A stretch of DNA of 64,000 nt from Amaricoccus macauensis (GTDB lineage: Bacteria; Pseudomonadota; Alphaproteobacteria; Rhodobacterales; Rhodobacteraceae): NCBI RefSeq assembly GCF_014201905.1, contig NZ_JACHFM010000002.1:372001-436000 (forward strand), in the 5' to 3' direction. The notes beneath the pieces are model-generated. The model did not search any database. It was not told the DNA's origin and saw only the letters and a list, made by a program, of their open reading frames with translations. Positions 15,416 to 24,046 of the stretch are shown one piece after another. Each line of letters starts with the position of its first letter. The stretch's first letter is position 1. A program made the position numbers and the translations under genes.

Positions 15416-17704
15416 TCAGCCGCCTCCCGTCATCGCGGCCGCTGGCGGCGGCGACATGTTGGTTCGCATCCCCGAGAGCCCCGGGCCGCCGCTTCCCCGC
15501 CGGCCGAGCGCCCGTCGCCCCACCAGAAGCTGCATCGCGCCGATCACCACCAGCATGACGAGGATCAGCACCGTCGCGTAAGCCACGGCGATGCCGTATT
15601 CGTTGTTCTCCACCCGGCCGACGATGTAGCTCGTCGCCATGTCGTAACGGCCGCTGACGAGGAAGATGATCGCGCTGATCGCTGTCATGGCGCGCACGAA
15701 GGAATAGACCAGCGCCGCGAGGATTGCAGGCTTCAGGAGCGGCAGCACGATGCGCCGCAGTGTCGCCGCCGAGCCTGCGCCGAGGGTGAGCGAGCTTTCG
15801 TCGAGGCTCTTGTCGATCTGCGCCATCGACGCGATGCCCGCGCGCACGCCCACCGGCATGTTGCGGAAGATGAACGAGATGACGAGGATGATGCCGGTGC
15901 CGGTCAGCTCGATCGGCGGCACGTTGAAGGCGATCACGTAGGAGACGCCGATCACCGTGCCCGGAATCGCGAACGACAGCATCGTCCCGAACTCGAAGAG
16001 CCGCTTGCCCCGGAAGCTCTGGCGCACGAGGAGCCACGCGGTGAGGAGCCCGATCGCGGCGGTGAGCGGCGCCGCGACGACGGCGATCCAGATCGTCGTC
16101 CAGAACGACGACCACGCCGAGCCGCGCCAGAGCAGCCCGTGGTCGGTCCATGTGACGCCGAACGCCTGCAGATAGTGCCCGAGCGTCAGGCTGTGATCGA
16201 CGCCCCAGAGCCGCACGAAGCTGCCGTAGACGATCGTCCCGTAGATGAGGAGCGACAGCCCGACCCAGAGCCCGACCACGGCATAGAGCGCGAGAGTGAG
16301 CGGTCGGGGCAGGGCAGGGTGGATCCCCGCGTCGCCCTTGCCGGAGACCGTGGTGTAGGAACGCCGGCCGAGCCAGAACCGCTGTGCGTAGAACGCGGCC
16401 AGCGTGAAGATGAGCAGCACGACGGCGAGGGTCGCGGCCATGCCCGGATCGTTCTGCGCGCCGACGATGGCAAAGAAGATCTCGGTCGAGAGCACGTCGA
16501 AGTTGCCGCCGAGCACCAGCGGATTGCCGAAGTCCGCCATGGACTCGATGAAGCCGAGCAGGAAGGCATTGGCGAGGCCCGGGCGCATGAGCGGCAGCGT
16601 GACGGTCAGGAACGTCTGCCAGCGCCCGGCGCGCAGCGTTTGCGCCGCTTCCTCCATCGACGGGCTCACCCCCTCGACGACGCCGATCAGCACCAGAAAC
16701 GCGATGGGTGTGAAGGCAAGGGTCTGGGCGATCAGCAGGCCCGGCAGGCCGTAGACCCAGCGGGTGGGCTGAAGCCCGAAGACCTCGGCGCCGAGCTGCG
16801 TGAAGAAGCCTGAAAGCCCGAAGAGCAGGATCACCGCAAGGCCGATGACGAAGGCGGGCGTGATGATCGGCAGGATGGTGAGCGCCCGCAGGACGCGGCG
16901 CCAGCGAAAGCCGGTGCGGGTGGCGACGAGCGCGAAGGCGAGGCCGAGCAGCGTCGAAGTGATCCCGACGAGCACGGCGAGAAAGAACGAGTTCCACGCC
17001 ACGCCGCAGCGCGGGCCGCCCGTGAGGCACGAGAGCGACCAGAGCCGGGCGGAGAACAGGCGTTCTCCGAAGGCCGCGACCGAATAGCTGCGGTCGTCGG
17101 TGATGAAGGCGTTCGCCAGCATCTGCAGGATCGGCACGAAGACGAAGATCGTGACCGTGGCGACGACGAAGGCGATCGAGCCGGTGACGAAGACATCGCC
17201 CCCCGCCGCGCCGCGCGCCGCGATGCCGCGCGTCATGAGGAAAAGAAACGCGAGCGCGGTCAGGAGCGCGCCGTAGCCCACGCCGTACTGGCGCTCGCCG
17301 ATCTTGCCGAAGACGTCGGTCAGCCAGCCGTAGCGCCAGCCCCGGTGGCCGATCGAATAGCCTTGTATCACCAGCCACGCGAGGCCGATGGCGCCGATCA
17401 CCACAAGGAGCCGCCCGAACGCCGGGTCGGCGCGGTCACGGCCCCATGTCAGGAGCGGCGCGAGAAGCACGAGGCCGAGCGGCGCGAGCCAGAGCTTTTC
17501 GCCCTGAAGGGCGAGAAAGAGCGCGGGCCCTGCGTCCTCGTCGAACGGCCAGCCGTCGAGCAGCCAGGCAAAGCTCCAGAAACCACCCTCGACCGCGTAC
17601 CACGGCAGCAGGCAGAACCCGACGAGCCCGACCAGTATCCAGAGCCGGACGGTCGGGTCGAGCCCCGGGGAGCGGGCGTGCGGCACGACGGCGGCGTTCG
17701 TCAC
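15416..17704 (-). CDS. ABC importer fused permease (two FbpB-like halves)
   Basis: A 762-residue membrane protein carrying two binding-protein-dependent transport domains in tandem, as in FbpB/AfuB/ThiP, so one chain provides the full pore. A first hydrophobic block (residues about 20-170) precedes the two halves. EAA loops are visible near EEAAQTLRAGRWQTF and DESSLTLGAGSAATL, where the ATPase docks. The GTG start overlaps the binding-protein stop (GTGA). The protein is longer than the roughly 500-700 residues of simple FbpB, mostly because of the N-terminal membrane segments, a feature also seen in AfuB-type permeases. Confidence 0.92.
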   Translation of the reverse strand: MTNAAVVPHARSPGLDPTVRLWILVGLVGFCLLPWYAVEGGFWSFAWLLDGWPFDEDAGPALFLALQGEKLWLAPLGLVLLAPLLTWGRDRADPAFGRLLVVIGAIGLAWLVIQGYSIGHRGWRYGWLTDVFGKIGERQYGVGYGALLTALAFLFLMTRGIAARGAAGGDVFVTGSIAFVVATVTIFVFVPILQMLANAFITDDRSYSVAAFGERLFSARLWSLSCLTGGPRCGVAWNSFFLAVLVGITSTLLGLAFALVATRTGFRWRRVLRALTILPIITPAFVIGLAVILLFGLSGFFTQLGAEVFGLQPTRWVYGLPGLLIAQTLAFTPIAFLVLIGVVEGVSPSMEEAAQTLRAGRWQTFLTVTLPLMRPGLANAFLLGFIESMADFGNPLVLGGNFDVLSTEIFFAIVGAQNDPGMAATLAVVLLIFTLAAFYAQRFWLGRRSYTTVSGKGDAGIHPALPRPLTLALYAVVGLWVGLSLLIYGTIVYGSFVRLWGVDHSLTLGHYLQAFGVTWTDHGLLWRGSAWSSFWTTIWIAVVAAPLTAAIGLLTAWLLVRQSFRGKRLFEFGTMLSFAIPGTVIGVSYVIAFNVPPIELTGTGIILVISFIFRNMPVGVRAGIASMAQIDKSLDESSLTLGAGSAATLRRIVLPLLKPAILAALVYSFVRAMTAISAIIFLVSGRYDMATSYIVGRVENNEYGIAVAYATVLILVMLVVIGAMQLLVGRRALGRRGSGGPGLSGMRTNMSPPPAAAMTGGG

Positions 17705-18723
17705 TGCGGCTGCGAGGCCACCTCGTCATCCCAGCGTTTCAGAAGCCGCTTGCGCTCCTCGGACGAGCCGAACTTCTGGAAGTCGTAGTCGATGAGCTTG
17801 ATCGTCGAGAGATCGGGCGCGAGCGGCGACTGCGTGGCGGCCTTGTTGGACGGGAGCTGGAATGACTTCACGGTCTGCGCCTTCGACTGCACCGGCGCGG
17901 AGAGCGCCCAGTCGTAGAACTTCTTCGCCTCGTCCTCGTTGCGGGCGCCGGCGATGATCGACATGGAGCCGATCTCGTAGCCCGTTCCCTCGCAGGGCGC
18001 GACGGGCACTACCGGGAAACCGGCGGCGACCTGCGCCACCGCGTCGTGCAGGAAGACAATGCCGACCGTCGTCTCACCGAGACCCGCCGCCTTGATCGGC
18101 GCGGAACCGGATTTCGTGTACTGGTTGACGTTCTTGTGCAGCGCCTTGAGGTATTCGAAGGCCGGCTCCTCGCCCATGAGCTGCACGAGCGTCGCCAGCA
18201 TGGTGTAGGCGGTGCCGGACGAATTCGGGTTCGCCACCTGAATTTGGCCCTTGAACTCGGGCTTCACGAGATCGGCCCAGCACTTCGGCTCAGGCAGGTT
18301 GTTCTTGGCCAGCAGGTCCTTGTTGTAGCCAAACCCGAGCGCGCCGGAGTAGACGCCGACGGTGCGGTGATTGCCCGCCTCGGCCTGCTTGATCGCCCAG
18401 TCGTGGAGCTCGGGCATGAGCGGGGACTCGTATTCTTCGGTCAACTCTTCCTGCGCGGCCTGCAGGTGCGGGTCGCCGGTGCCGGCCCACCAGACGTCAC
18501 CCTTCGGATTGTCGGCCTCGGCCTTCACCTGCGCGTAGATCTCGCCCGAGCTCTTGCGCGTCATGTCGACGGTGATGCCGGTCTCGGCCTCGAAGTCCTT
18601 CGCCATCAGCTGGCACCAGGCCTCGTCCGCGGCACAGTAGAGAGTCAGGCTGTCGGCCCGCGCGACCTGAGCCAATGTCACGCAGAGCGCCAGCGCAGCT
18701 GTCGAAGTGATGAGCGTTCGCAT
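17701..18723 (-). CDS. ABC importer periplasmic substrate-binding protein, AfuA-like
   Basis: A 340-residue secreted protein; signal peptide about 1-23 (cleavage after ARA). The mature part is a type II periplasmic-binding fold of the Fe3+/thiamine/AfuA cluster, with PKGDVWWAGTGDPHLQAA, ANPNSSGTAYT and GTGYEIGSMSII. From memory these blocks resemble AfuA, which binds hexose and heptulose phosphates, more than they resemble ferric-binding FbpA, whose paired C-terminal tyrosines I do not see. The specificity is therefore a hypothesis. GGGAGGGA supports the ATG at 18723. First gene of the importer operon and divergent from the LacI regulator. Confidence 0.88.
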   Translation of the reverse strand: MRTLITSTAALALCVTLAQVARADSLTLYCAADEAWCQLMAKDFEAETGITVDMTRKSSGEIYAQVKAEADNPKGDVWWAGTGDPHLQAAQEELTEEYESPLMPELHDWAIKQAEAGNHRTVGVYSGALGFGYNKDLLAKNNLPEPKCWADLVKPEFKGQIQVANPNSSGTAYTMLATLVQLMGEEPAFEYLKALHKNVNQYTKSGSAPIKAAGLGETTVGIVFLHDAVAQVAAGFPVVPVAPCEGTGYEIGSMSIIAGARNEDEAKKFYDWALSAPVQSKAQTVKSFQLPSNKAATQSPLAPDLSTIKLIDYDFQKFGSSEERKRLLKRWDDEVASQPQ

Positions 18724-18806
18724 CGGTCGTTCCCTCCCCAGGGTGTACCGTTCTTCCGCCTCTCTCCGGGGGCGGCCTGCGTCAGGGTGCGGCGAATCCC
18801 GATGTG

Positions 18807-18822
18807 ATGCAATCGTGTTCAT
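18807..18822. promoter_or_regulatory. Candidate LacI-family operator
   Basis: A 16-base imperfect palindrome with the central CG expected of LacI-family sites: ATGCAATC | GTGTTCAT, five of eight symmetric positions matching, including the ATG/CAT ends. It lies between the divergent importer and lacI starts, about 84 bases from the former and 49 from the latter. Called by eye only. Confidence 0.35.
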
Positions 18823-18870
18823 GGCGGATCATCCCGACGATCCACCTTGCTGTGCGCCCGGGATGCAGCA

Positions 18871-19920
18871 ATGATGCACAGGTGGTCAAGCTGGTGTCGC
18901 CAAGTGCCGTCTGTGGTCGAGCCGAAAGCCAGAGCCTTCGTCAGCGCGCAGCAGGTCGCGGAGCGCGCCGGTGTGTCGCGTTCGGCGGTCTCACGCACCT
19001 TCACCGCCGGGGCGAGCGTCTCCGATGCCACCCGGCGCAAGGTGCTGCGCGCCGCCGAGGAACTCGGCTACCACGTCAATCATCTCGCCCGGGGCCTCAT
19101 CCATGACGAGAGCGGGATCGTCTCCCTGCTGGTGGCGGAAATGGCGACGCCCTTCCAGTCGGCGATGCTCGCCGCACTGACCCGACGGCTTCAGGCGGCC
19201 GACCGGGTGGCGCTGGTCATCGATACCTCCGGCGGGGTCGATGGCGTCGAGGCGGCGCTTCGCCGGTCGCTCAACTACCGCGCGGGGGCCAGCGTCGTGC
19301 TCTCGGGCGCCCCCTCCGCCAGCCTCGTCGCCGCCTGCGTCAACAGCGGCCAGCGCGTGGTGCTCATCAACCGCGACGACCCGATCGCAGGACCTGCGCA
19401 GGTTTCCGTCGACAATGCCGCCGCCGCACGCGAGGCGCTCCACATGCTCGACCGCTGCGGCTGCCGGCGCGTCGCGCTCGTCTCCTCGACCGCGGGCACG
19501 CCGAGCATCGTCACACGAGAGCAGGCGTTCACCGCCGCTGCCGCAGAGCGCGGCATTGCCTGCACCGTGGTCCGTGCCGGCCCGACCGGCTACGCCGCCG
19601 GCTTCGACGCGGGCCGCAGCGTGCTCAGCGGCTCGGTCCGGCCCGACGCGGCATTCTGCGTCACCGATCTGCTCGCCTGCGGCTTCATGGACGCCGCGAC
19701 CCGCGCCTTCGGCCTCGCGATCCCGGACGAGCTGTGCGTGATCGGTTTCGACGATATCGAGCAGGCGGGATGGGCGGCCTATGACCTGACCACCTTCCGT
19801 CAGCCGGTGGACGAGATGGCCGGGCACATCATGGCGCTCCTGACCGCACCGGAACCGGACGGCACCGTCCGCCGCTTCCACGCGACACCGGTCTGGCGCG
19901 GCTCGGTCAGGCCGCGCTGA
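18871..19920 (+). CDS. LacI-family transcriptional regulator
   Basis: About 349 residues. The N-terminal helix-turn-helix (VSAQQVAERAGVSRSAVSRTFTAGASVS, then ATRRKVLRAAEELGYHVN) and hinge (LARGLIHDESGIV) are typical, followed by the sugar-binding-protein-like core ending in PDELCVIGFDDIEQ. The start is uncertain: ATG 18871/18874, GTG 18904 or GTG 18913, none with a strong ribosome site; the last two leave the usual short lead to the HTH. It is divergent from the ABC importer, so it very likely controls that operon in response to the imported solute or a derivative. Confidence 0.9.
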   Translation: MMHRWSSWCRQVPSVVEPKARAFVSAQQVAERAGVSRSAVSRTFTAGASVSDATRRKVLRAAEELGYHVNHLARGLIHDESGIVSLLVAEMATPFQSAMLAALTRRLQAADRVALVIDTSGGVDGVEAALRRSLNYRAGASVVLSGAPSASLVAACVNSGQRVVLINRDDPIAGPAQVSVDNAAAAREALHMLDRCGCRRVALVSSTAGTPSIVTREQAFTAAAAERGIACTVVRAGPTGYAAGFDAGRSVLSGSVRPDAAFCVTDLLACGFMDAATRAFGLAIPDELCVIGFDDIEQAGWAAYDLTTFRQPVDEMAGHIMALLTAPEPDGTVRRFHATPVWRGSVRPR

Positions 19921-19956
19921 CCGGCCCGACAAGGCTCGGCGAGGGGCTTCGGTCGC

Positions 19957-20763
19957 TCAGGCGAACCCGAGGCCCGTCGCAGCCGCGAGGGCGTCCGCGA
20001 CGCCCGGCGCCGCGGCGATGACCGGGCCGCCATCGGCGAGGCTGCCGTGGCGGAGGAACGGCCCGGCGCGGCCGCCGGCTTCCTCGACGAGCAGCAGTCC
20101 CGCGAGGCAGTCCCAGGCATTCATATGCACCTCGGCATAGCCGTCCGATCGGCCGTCGGCGACGAAGGCGAGGCCGAGCGCGCCAGACGCACCGCGGCGC
20201 ACGTTCATCCCGAGGTCGAGCAATGCCGACATCGCCGCGAGGTAGCGCGCGTTCGGCACCCGCGGCGACCAGCCGAGTTCCACGGAGGCGGTGGTCAGAT
20301 CCCGCGTCGGCGCGACGGAGATCGGTGCGTCGTTGCGGGTGGCACCGGCACCGCGCCGGGCGAAGTGCAATTCGTCGAGGACGGGGTTGCAGATCGCACC
20401 GATCTCGGTGGTGCCGTCGCGGACGAAGGCGATCGAGATGCAGAAGTGCGGCAGGCCCCGGGCAAAGTTCGCGGTGCCGTCGATCGGATCGACCACCCAC
20501 GTGCCGTGCGCGATGGTGCCGCCGGTCTCCTCGCCGAGAAAGCCGTCGTCGGGAAAGGCATCGGCGATCGCCTCGCGCACCAGGCGCTCCACCGCGGCGT
20601 CGGTCTCGGTGAGATAATCCTGCGGCCCCTTCATGCGGACCGCGCCCGGAGTGATCCGGGCGAAGCCGTCGAGCGCCACGGCACCGGCGCGACGGGCAAG
20701 CTCCCGGCAGAAGTCGGCCCGCGCATCCAGTCCGTCCTGCCCCACGCCGATTTTGCCCGCCAT
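19957..20763 (-). CDS. Inositol-monophosphatase-family phosphatase
   Basis: A 268-residue Mg2+-dependent, Li+-sensitive phosphatase fold. Metal ligands are visible in FLGEETGG (Glu78/79), DPIDGTANF (92-100) and the C-terminal NAWDCLAG. Family substrates include inositol phosphates, 3'-phosphoadenosine phosphate, histidinol phosphate and fructose 1,6-bisphosphate. The start at 20763 is preferred over 20808 because AAGGAAC lies at a workable distance and the extra 15 residues are not family-like. It ends against lacI and lies next to a possible sugar-phosphate importer, which suggests dephosphorylation of an imported compound; that link is inference. Confidence 0.9.
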   Translation of the reverse strand: MAGKIGVGQDGLDARADFCRELARRAGAVALDGFARITPGAVRMKGPQDYLTETDAAVERLVREAIADAFPDDGFLGEETGGTIAHGTWVVDPIDGTANFARGLPHFCISIAFVRDGTTEIGAICNPVLDELHFARRGAGATRNDAPISVAPTRDLTTASVELGWSPRVPNARYLAAMSALLDLGMNVRRGASGALGLAFVADGRSDGYAEVHMNAWDCLAGLLLVEEAGGRAGPFLRHGSLADGGPVIAAAPGVADALAAATGLGFA

Positions 20764-20833
20764 CCGACTGGTTCCTTCTCCGCGATCATCACCGGCAAGT
20801 GCTTTCATGGCGTGAGAGTCATGTCAACGCTGA

Positions 20834-20847
20834 TGCACGCCTGTGCA
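20834..20847. promoter_or_regulatory. Palindrome TGCAC-N4-GTGCA, copy 1
   Basis: TGCACGCCTGTGCA is a perfect 5+5 inverted repeat with a four-base spacer, 71 bases upstream of the phosphatase start. The same dyad occurs at 20976-20989 in the same intergenic region. Two identical half-site pairs suggest a single regulator binding both divergent promoters. Confidence 0.5.
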
Positions 20848-20975
20848 AAATGCCAAGGCCGGTATGATCGTCCGGGTGGTCGCGACTATCACGGCAATCT
20901 GTTCGGCTGAAGTCTGCCGAGTCGAGTATTTGGAGACGTTTCGCACAGTCTGCTCGGCAAGCCTGTTGTCATTCT

Positions 20976-20989
20976 TGCACTCGGGTGCA
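20976..20989. promoter_or_regulatory. Palindrome TGCAC-N4-GTGCA, copy 2
   Basis: The second copy, TGCACTCGGGTGCA, extends to TTGCAC/GTGCAA (20975-20990). It lies about 73 bases before the GTG start of the Na/Pi cotransporter, between TTGTCA (20966) and GATACT (20992), a poorly spaced but promoter-like pair. The two copies are symmetric with respect to the two divergent genes. Confidence 0.5.
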
Positions 20990-21062
20990 ACGATACTGTC
21001 ATGCAAATGGGGACCAACATACCGGCAGCAGGTCTGGCGGCTCATTCTGGTGGAGCCTTGCC

Positions 21063-22730
21063 GTGACCGGATCCGTGGTGCTCCTGCACCTCGGCGGCGC
21101 GGTGGCCCTCATGCTCTACGCAACGCGAATGGTGCGAACCGGGGTCGAGCGGGCTTACGGCGAGGTTCTGCGCCATCGGCTCCGGCGGACGATGGACAAG
21201 CCGCTGATGGCGGTGCTGCTCGGCACCGGGCTTGCGATCGCGTTCCAGAGCTCGACGGCGGTGACGCTGCTCATCTCGTCGTTCGCCGGGTCGGGCATCG
21301 TCGGCGGGCTGACGAGCCAGCTGGCGGTGCGCGGCGCCGAGGTCGGCTCGGCGCTGGTGGCCAAGCTCCTGAGCTTCGATCTCTCGCTCCTCGTGCCGGT
21401 GGCGCTCATCGCCGGGACGGTGCTCTTCATGGTGACCGAGCGGCGGGAGTACCGCCAGATCGGCCGCATCCTGATCGGGATAGGCCTGCTGCTGCTCTCG
21501 CTCGGCATGGTCGGCTCCGCATCGGAGCCGCTGCGGGAAAGCCCGGCGCTGCCGGCGGTTGTCTCGTATTTCTCCGGCGATCCGCTGACCGCGTTCCTGC
21601 TGGCGGCGTTCGTCACCTGGGCCTTCCACTCGTCGATCGCGGCGATCCTCCTGCTTGCGGCGCTCGCGGGGCGCGGGATCATTCCGGGTGATCTCGCGAT
21701 CGTTCTGGTGCTGGGGGTGAACCTCGGCAGCTCGTTCATCGCGCCGATCCTGACCCGCACGATGGCGCCTGACGCGCGGGTGGTGCCGATCGGCAACCTG
21801 CTGATGCGCGGCGCCGGCTCACTCGCGATGCTCGTCGCCTTCGAGACGTTTCACCCGGCCTTGAGCTTTCTCGGCAGCGAAGGCGCGTCGCGCGTGGTGA
21901 ACGCGCACCTCTTCTTCAACGTCGTCGTGCTCTGCCTCGGGGTGCCGCTCGCGCGCGTCACCTATGCCGCCTCAAAGCGGCTGGTGCAGCTCAGTTCGCC
22001 GCCGGAGCCGGTGGCGAGCCTTGCCGACATGGAAATTTCCGCCCTCGACGAGCGGGTGATCGACGTGCCGCGGCAGGCCCTCGCCAACGCCACGCGCGAG
22101 GTCGTGCGGATCTGCGAGCTGGTCGAGATCATGCTCGCGCGCGTCATCGACCTCTACTCCGATCCCGACGAGGAGCGGATCCGGGCGCTCGCCGCCCTCG
22201 ATGACCGGCTCGACCTCAAGCATCGGGCGATCAAGCTCTATCTCGCCCGGGTGACCGCGCAGCCGCTCGACCCGGTGGACGCGCTTCGGGCGCAGGAACT
22301 GCTCGGCGCCTGCGTCAAGCTCGAGCAGGTCGGGGATATCGTGGTGCGGAACCTCCTCGCGCAGGTGCGCAAGAAGATGAAGTATCACCTGCACTTCACC
22401 CCGGAAGGCTGGGCGGATCTGGTCCGGATCCACCAGTCGGTGCTCGCCACCGCGCGCCTTGCCTTCAACGTGCTGGTGAGCCGCGACCTCGAAACCGCGC
22501 GGCAGATCGTCGAGGAGAAGGAGCGCCTGCGTGACCTCGAGCGCGCGTCGAGCGACCGGCATTTCCTGCGCCTGAGCGAGGGGACGCCCGAGAGCATCGA
22601 GACGAGCGCGATCCATCTCGACACCATCCGCGACCTGAAGCAGATCAACTCGCTTCTCGCCTCGATGGCCTATCCGGTGCTCGAAGAGCGCGGCATGCTC
22701 CGCGGCTCGCGCCTGCGGGCGGTCAAGTAG
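21063..22730 (+). CDS. Na+/phosphate cotransporter family protein with PhoU-like C-terminus
   Basis: A 555-residue protein. The N-terminal part (about 1-310) has two Na/Pi-cotransporter repeats; the first contains the hallmark FQSSTAV, and the second has FHSSIAA, with His in place of the usual Gln. Residues about 330-540 are helical and PhoU-like (VDALRAQELLGACVKLEQVGDIV). Bacterial homologues (NptA, YjbB) move phosphate with Na+; YjbB mainly exports it. I chose GTG 21063 because GGTGGAG lies eight bases upstream and the family begins this way; the frame is open to GTG 20985. Confidence 0.9.
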   Translation: MTGSVVLLHLGGAVALMLYATRMVRTGVERAYGEVLRHRLRRTMDKPLMAVLLGTGLAIAFQSSTAVTLLISSFAGSGIVGGLTSQLAVRGAEVGSALVAKLLSFDLSLLVPVALIAGTVLFMVTERREYRQIGRILIGIGLLLLSLGMVGSASEPLRESPALPAVVSYFSGDPLTAFLLAAFVTWAFHSSIAAILLLAALAGRGIIPGDLAIVLVLGVNLGSSFIAPILTRTMAPDARVVPIGNLLMRGAGSLAMLVAFETFHPALSFLGSEGASRVVNAHLFFNVVVLCLGVPLARVTYAASKRLVQLSSPPEPVASLADMEISALDERVIDVPRQALANATREVVRICELVEIMLARVIDLYSDPDEERIRALAALDDRLDLKHRAIKLYLARVTAQPLDPVDALRAQELLGACVKLEQVGDIVVRNLLAQVRKKMKYHLHFTPEGWADLVRIHQSVLATARLAFNVLVSRDLETARQIVEEKERLRDLERASSDRHFLRLSEGTPESIETSAIHLDTIRDLKQINSLLASMAYPVLEERGMLRGSRLRAVK

Positions 22731-22762
22731 GCGTCCCCGGCGAGGGGCGCGCGTTTGCGGCG

Positions 22763-22945
22763 TTACTTGCTCCGGCGACTCTTCGAGGAAGACTTCGAGC
22801 TCGACGGCTTCGGAAACATCGCCTCGGTCATCGTCTTCGCGAACGCCTTCTGCTGGCGTGCAATCTCGGCGGACCAGAAGCCGCGCGCAGGACCGGCGGC
22901 CTTGTTGGCGGCGCTGAGCCACATGCTCATCCAGGGATTCTTCAT
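22763..22945 (-). CDS. Small basic hypothetical protein
   Basis: A 60-residue protein beginning MKNPWMSMWLSAANKAAG, with an amphipathic helical body (ARGFWSAEIARQQKAFAKTMTEAM) and a Ser/Lys-rich tail (KSSSKSRRSK). A good AGGAGA lies nine bases before the ATG. The Trp/Ala-rich start and Gln/Lys helix faintly resemble short phasin-like or granule-associated proteins, but I do not recognise the family. Codon usage is typical of the region. It converges on the Na/Pi cotransporter. Confidence 0.65.
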   Translation of the reverse strand: MKNPWMSMWLSAANKAAGPARGFWSAEIARQQKAFAKTMTEAMFPKPSSSKSSSKSRRSK

Positions 22946-23094
22946 CAGGGGACTCTCCTTTGTTGCGGTGCAGCATACCACAAGGCGCCGCAAATCGCAA
23001 AGCGGTTGCGCGGTCGTCGCCCGTGACAACGCTTTACCGGGCTTTACCGGCGCCCGCCGTTCGTGGGAGCCTTGAACGAAGCGGGAGGACGCGG

Positions 23095-23400
23095 ATGTCA
23101 GGTGAAACGGACGGCAGGATCGGCGGCGTGCGGTTGTCCGGGCGCCTGATCTGCACGTCGCAGGCGGAGGCGGACGCCGTCCGCGAGCACCTTCCCGAAC
23201 ACATCCGCCTGACGCGGAGCGAGCCCGGGTGCGTGTCGTTTGACGTCACCCGCACCGACGACCCGCTGGTCTGGCGCGTTGAGGAGAGCTTTCGCGACAA
23301 AGCGGCGTTCGAGTTCCATCAGCAGCGAACCCGAAGCTCGGCGTGGTGGGAGGCAACGGCCGGGATTGCGCGGGACTTCAGGGTCACCGGCCTCGCCTGA
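23095..23400 (+). CDS. Antibiotic-biosynthesis-monooxygenase (ABM) domain protein
   Basis: A 101-residue protein of the dimeric ferredoxin-like ABM/YgiN type: a first strand RLSGRLICTS, a helix over AEADAVREHLPEHI, then SEPGCVSFDVTRTDD and VWRVEESFRDKAAFEFHQQ, the standard order of the fold. Such proteins act as cofactor-free quinol monooxygenases or heme-degrading enzymes, or have no known activity. GGGAGGA five bases before the ATG fixes the start. It has no operon partner; the next gene (rppH) converges. Confidence 0.85.
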   Translation: MSGETDGRIGGVRLSGRLICTSQAEADAVREHLPEHIRLTRSEPGCVSFDVTRTDDPLVWRVEESFRDKAAFEFHQQRTRSSAWWEATAGIARDFRVTGLA

Positions 23401-23467
23401 GACCGGGCGGAACGCCAGGGGCCGCATGCGCCCCGACGGGTGGTCGCGCGCGTGTCCCGTTGCCGCC

Positions 23468-23491
23468 GGCGGTGTTTCCCGGAACACCGCC
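23468..23491. terminator. Bidirectional hairpin between the ABM gene and rppH
   Basis: GGCGGTGTT and AACACCGCC form a perfect 9-bp stem with a six-base loop (TCCCGG) in the middle of a convergent intergenic region. There is no T-run, which is common for terminators in GC-rich alphaproteobacteria. Confidence 0.55.
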
Positions 23492-23552
23492 AAGGGAACC
23501 GAAGCCGGTGTCTTCGGACTGTCGGCGCTCGTTCCTTTCCAGGCACAGGCCC

Positions 23553-24038
23553 TCAAAGCCGGTCCCGGAACGCCTCCAGTACCGCGGCGTAGACCGCGCG
23601 CTTGAAGGGGACGATGCGCTCGACCAGCGTCGACGTCGGCACCCAGGCCCATTCGCGGAATTCCGGGTGTTCGGTGTCGATGCGGACGTCGCTGTCCTGC
23701 CCGAGGAAGCGCATGAGGAACCAGCGCTGTTCCTGTCCGCGGAAGCGGCCCTTCCAGAGGCGAGGCACCAGGTCGAAGGGCAGGTCGTAGCGCACCGGCT
23801 CCGCCGCCTCGGCCACCACCTCGACGAGGCCCTGCGTCACGCCGGTCTCTTCCCAGAGCTCGCGCAGCGCTGCGTCACGCGGGGACTCGCCCGGGTCGAC
23901 GCCGCCCTGCGGCATCTGCCAGGCGGGCTCGGGGTTGTCGAGCCGCTGCCCGGCGAAGACAAGCCCCGCCGGGTTCAAGAGCATCACGCCGACGCACGGC
24001 CGATAGGGCAGGGCGTGGATCTGGGCTTCGGTCAGCAC
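23553..24038 (-). CDS. rppH: RNA pyrophosphohydrolase RppH
   Basis: A 161-residue Nudix hydrolase. The Nudix box (GX5EX7REUXEEXGU) occupies residues 45-67 ([17 protein letters not shown]), and the family-specific [11 protein letters not shown] and WQMPQGG precede it. RppH removes pyrophosphate from 5'-triphosphate mRNA ends and so triggers RNase E-dependent decay; some family members hydrolyse diadenosine polyphosphates. It starts with GTG eight bases after ctpA and is the last gene of the gpmI-envC-ctpA-rppH run. Confidence 0.95.
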   Translation of the reverse strand: MLTEAQIHALPYRPCVGVMLLNPAGLVFAGQRLDNPEPAWQMPQGGVDPGESPRDAALRELWEETGVTQGLVEVVAEAAEPVRYDLPFDLVPRLWKGRFRGQEQRWFLMRFLGQDSDVRIDTEHPEFREWAWVPTSTLVERIVPFKRAVYAAVLEAFRDRL

Positions 24039-24046
24039 GCGCTTCG

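Noticed and set aside
15408-17378. Long second leftward frame and a rightward frame overlapping the ABC permease
   Set aside because: The permease frame has transport motifs and coupled start/stop overlaps; the others have low-complexity Arg-rich text and no motifs.
20824-21045. Small leftward frame of 73 codons in the phosphatase/NptA intergenic region
   Set aside because: No clear ribosome site, no recognisable protein pattern, and it covers the two palindromes, which look regulatory.
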